64,000 bases of DNA from Wukongibacter sp050859025 (lineage in GTDB: Bacteria; Bacillota; Clostridia; Peptostreptococcales; Caminicellaceae). Below are positions 62,128 through 64,000 of this stretch, one piece after another. The translations under genes and the position numbers were made by a program. The notes below the pieces were generated by a model. It did no database searches. It saw only the letters and a list, made by a program, of their open reading frames with translations, and was not told the DNA's origin. Positions within the stretch are counted from its first letter, which is position 1; each line of letters begins with the position of its first letter. Location: contig NZ_CP138200.1 in NCBI RefSeq assembly GCF_050859025.1, forward strand, positions 4,278,001 through 4,342,000, read 5' to 3'.

Positions 62128-64000
62128 TCAATAATTATTTTCATTTATAGTTTCGATCAATATCTTACCCATATCTTCTAATGTAAATTTACCTCTATTA
62201 TTTTCATTTGGAGTTCTAATAATTATTGTTGCAATACCTCTTTCTAAAAACATCATATTATCTACTAGACTACCTTGTAATTTAGTTTGGTAATAATTCT
62301 TTACATCGTAATCTTTGATTTTAATTCCTTTTTCTTCATATTCTTTTTCGAATTGATGTCCCAAGCTCCAGCCAAAATACCTCGTTAAAGGTGCCTGAGC
62401 TGCACTATAATATAAATAGTCATATTTATAGGAATTCAATTTACTCAAATCTATATAGACAGTACTCTTTTTAATAGAATATATAGGATTTTCTACATAA
62501 TCTCTAATACCATCGTACTCATCCTTAATCGTTCCATCCCAAAAAGCAAATATAATTGACCTATTCCTATTCAAATTATCCTGAGAAAGTCTTTTCATAA
62601 GTTCTAAAGCAAACTGAAGTCTCTTTTCTCCAATATCTCTATTTATATAATTATAGCCTAAACCTATTATGATAGCTTCTTCTCCTACCTTCTGATCTTC
62701 TCCATGAAGCATTCCTAAGACGTTTCTTCCAATAGATTTCAACCTCTTACTTTTAATAGAAATACTTAAGTTTACATCTTTGTTGTCAGTTAGAGCCTTA
62801 CCAATATCCTCTGTAATTACAGCTAATATACCTTCATAAATGTCATGTCCTAAGGATGCCTGAAGGTCTTTGCTTTCTTTGGCAATACACAATACTCCTT
62901 TAGCACTGGATTTTTTAAGTATATTGTCAGCAAAATACTTTACTGCATCATCGGTATAGAATCTTGTATCAATAAGTACAAATTTATCTGAAAATTTACT
63001 ATAGTCCTTTACATTGAACATATCGTCCCTTGTCCCATCATAAATCTTCGCTGACACATCAATATCACCGAAACCAATAAGTGAATAATCCTTGTCTAAT
63101 ACTAATTTTCTTTTTTCATTACCAACTTCTATTTCAAAATTCTCTGATGTTGGAATATAGATATCCATCGTCTTATATTCCTTAACAAATCCTTCATTAT
63201 ATAAAGGCTCCAATCCTATTGCTTTCATTTCTGCTGCAATCTTTAAAGCCACTTTTTCAGCCTCATCAGATCCAATTATCACTTTATTTTCTAGACTTGA
63301 ACTTAAATTGTATGTTGAATTTGTAATTACAAACTCATATTTATTATTTCTAACATATAATATGCTTGTAATCGCAATCAAAATCACTAATAAAACCGTT
63401 ACAACTCTATAGCTTATTTTCCTTTTTTCTCCATTGTTTAGAGATACAGCCTTAAATACTTTAAAATCTAGGGATAGTATTCTCCTTAAAATAGGAATAA
63501 ATTTGGAATCTCTTTTTTGTAAATAACCTCTCAAGCCTTCACCAAACAGATTAAAACCTAATACACTTATGAAAAATGCAAATGCAGGTGAAAAAAGATT
63601 CCACGGAGCACTTCTTATTTGGTTCCTAGCTGTACCTAGCATGCTTGCCCATTCTGGCTCAAAACTAATATTTTTTGCTATTATTTTTCCGCCCTCTGTA
63701 TCCTCAATTATTCTAAGATTTCCAACAAAGACACCAAATATTCCAAGCTGCATGATTAGAGTAAGAGCCCTTGCTATCTCCATAAAAAAAAGTACAACAA
63801 TTTCAGCAGCTAAGTGAGGAATAACATTTTCTATTGCTATTTTCAATCTACTCTTTCCTATAGCTATCTGACCTTTGATAAAGGGTTTAGCTAAAATCTC
63901 CTGAACTCTTTCCATAATAATCAATCCTAGCTTAGACCATCCTACAAAGGAAAGAACAATAACAAAGGCTAAAATAGACTGCTGTTTATCTAGTTTAACA
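62128..64000 (-). CDS. ABC permease (OppC/DppC type) fused to a degenerate M28/PA-like extracellular domain, 5' end cut by window edge
   Basis: The frame is open to the last base of the window, so the N-terminus is missing. The visible part opens with the permease loop (GQIAIGKSRLKIAIENVIPH) and OppC-type segments. In numbering from the in-frame TTG at 63924, a transmembrane helix follows near 175-195 (VVTVLLVILIAITSILYV). The remaining 400 residues, probably outside the cell, resemble an M28 aminopeptidase with a PA insert (KFVLIDTRFYTDDAVK). However GAHYDS-like zinc ligands are replaced (IIIGLGYNYIN) and FWDGEE reads FWDGTI, so catalysis looks lost. It is the first seen gene of a dpp/opp operon. 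Confidence 0.85.
   Translation of the reverse strand, partial: VKLDKQQSILAFVIVLSFVGWSKLGLIIMERVQEILAKPFIKGQIAIGKSRLKIAIENVIPHLAAEIVVLFFMEIARALTLIMQLGIFGVFVGNLRIIEDTEGGKIIAKNISFEPEWASMLGTARNQIRSAPWNLFSPAFAFFISVLGFNLFGEGLRGYLQKRDSKFIPILRRILSLDFKVFKAVSLNNGEKRKISYRVVTVLLVILIAITSILYVRNNKYEFVITNSTYNLSSSLENKVIIGSDEAEKVALKIAAEMKAIGLEPLYNEGFVKEYKTMDIYIPTSENFEIEVGNEKRKLVLDKDYSLIGFGDIDVSAKIYDGTRDDMFNVKDYSKFSDKFVLIDTRFYTDDAVKYFADNILKKSSAKGVLCIAKESKDLQASLGHDIYEGILAVITEDIGKALTDNKDVNLSISIKSKRLKSIGRNVLGMLHGEDQKVGEEAIIIGLGYNYINRDIGEKRLQFALELMKRLSQDNLNRNRSIIFAFWDGTIKDEYDGIRDYVENPIYSIKKSTVYIDLSKLNSYKYDYLYYSAAQAPLTRYFGWSLGHQFEKEYEEKGIKIKDYDVKNYYQTKLQGSLVDNMMFLERGIATIIIRTPNENNRGKFTLEDMGKILIETINENNY

Overview
The window is AT-rich and densely coded. 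It looks like the chromosome of an anaerobic, endospore-forming Gram-positive bacterium of class Clostridia; something in or near the Tissierellales would fit, but the order is a guess. Supporting signs are a spore photoproduct lyase, a GerS-like lipoprotein next to alanine racemase, a T-box leader, a GlcT/RAT antitermination switch, a Gram-positive Pho box, a LexA box of the Bacillus type, strong Shine-Dalgarno sites and frequent TTG/GTG starts. No rRNA, tRNA or CRISPR array was seen.

Layout, left to right. 1-5.3 kb (minus): glcT, a RAT/terminator leader, ptsG (IICBA), ptsH and ptsI (cut by the left edge), a complete glucose PTS. 5.7-10.7 kb (minus): uvrB-uvrA from one sigma-A promoter with a LexA box. 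10.9-12.9 kb (plus): a cysteine-desulfurase-like enzyme and a DsrE-like sulfur-relay protein. 13-20.2 kb (minus): an AI-2E family membrane protein, a MinJ-like PDZ protein, a CtpB-type protease, an EnvC-like LytM hydrolase, ftsX and ftsE; this order resembles the Bacillus ftsEX-ctpB-minJ-uvrBA neighbourhood. 20.6-25.8 kb: a Lon-family protease, a DDE insertion sequence and a soluble chemoreceptor. 25.9-30.2 kb (minus): pstSCAB-phoU behind four 11-bp Pho repeats. 30.4-32.6 kb: a membrane chemoreceptor with a basic tail. 32.9-38.2 kb (minus): T-box-controlled ilvN-ilvC-ilvD-ilvB. 38.3-41.8 kb: a LysM protein, an IS3-family element with a programmed frameshift, and a PrcB-like protein. 42-44.7 kb: split transketolase and a YitT protein. 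45-52.1 kb (minus): a cell-surface polysaccharide operon (TagA, CsaB, GT4, O-antigen-ligase-like protein, two DUF4330 proteins, two unknowns). 52.4-58.8 kb (minus): a coiled-coil protein, acpS, nnr, a CBS protein, a GerS-like lipoprotein, alr and mazE-mazF, a Bacillus-like order. 59.1-60.2 kb (plus): spore photoproduct lyase. 60.4-64 kb (minus): a peptide ABC transporter whose permease is fused to a degenerate M28-like domain and is cut by the right edge.

The most unusual observations are: (1) an OppC-type permease fused to an extracellular M28/PA-like pseudo-peptidase; (2) a spore photoproduct lyase with Ser at residue 140, where family members carry the H-donor cysteine; (3) several families of roughly 100-bp palindromic elements with TATAG...CTATA ends, including one inserted inside another; and (4) a surface-glycan operon with two DUF4330 paralogues.
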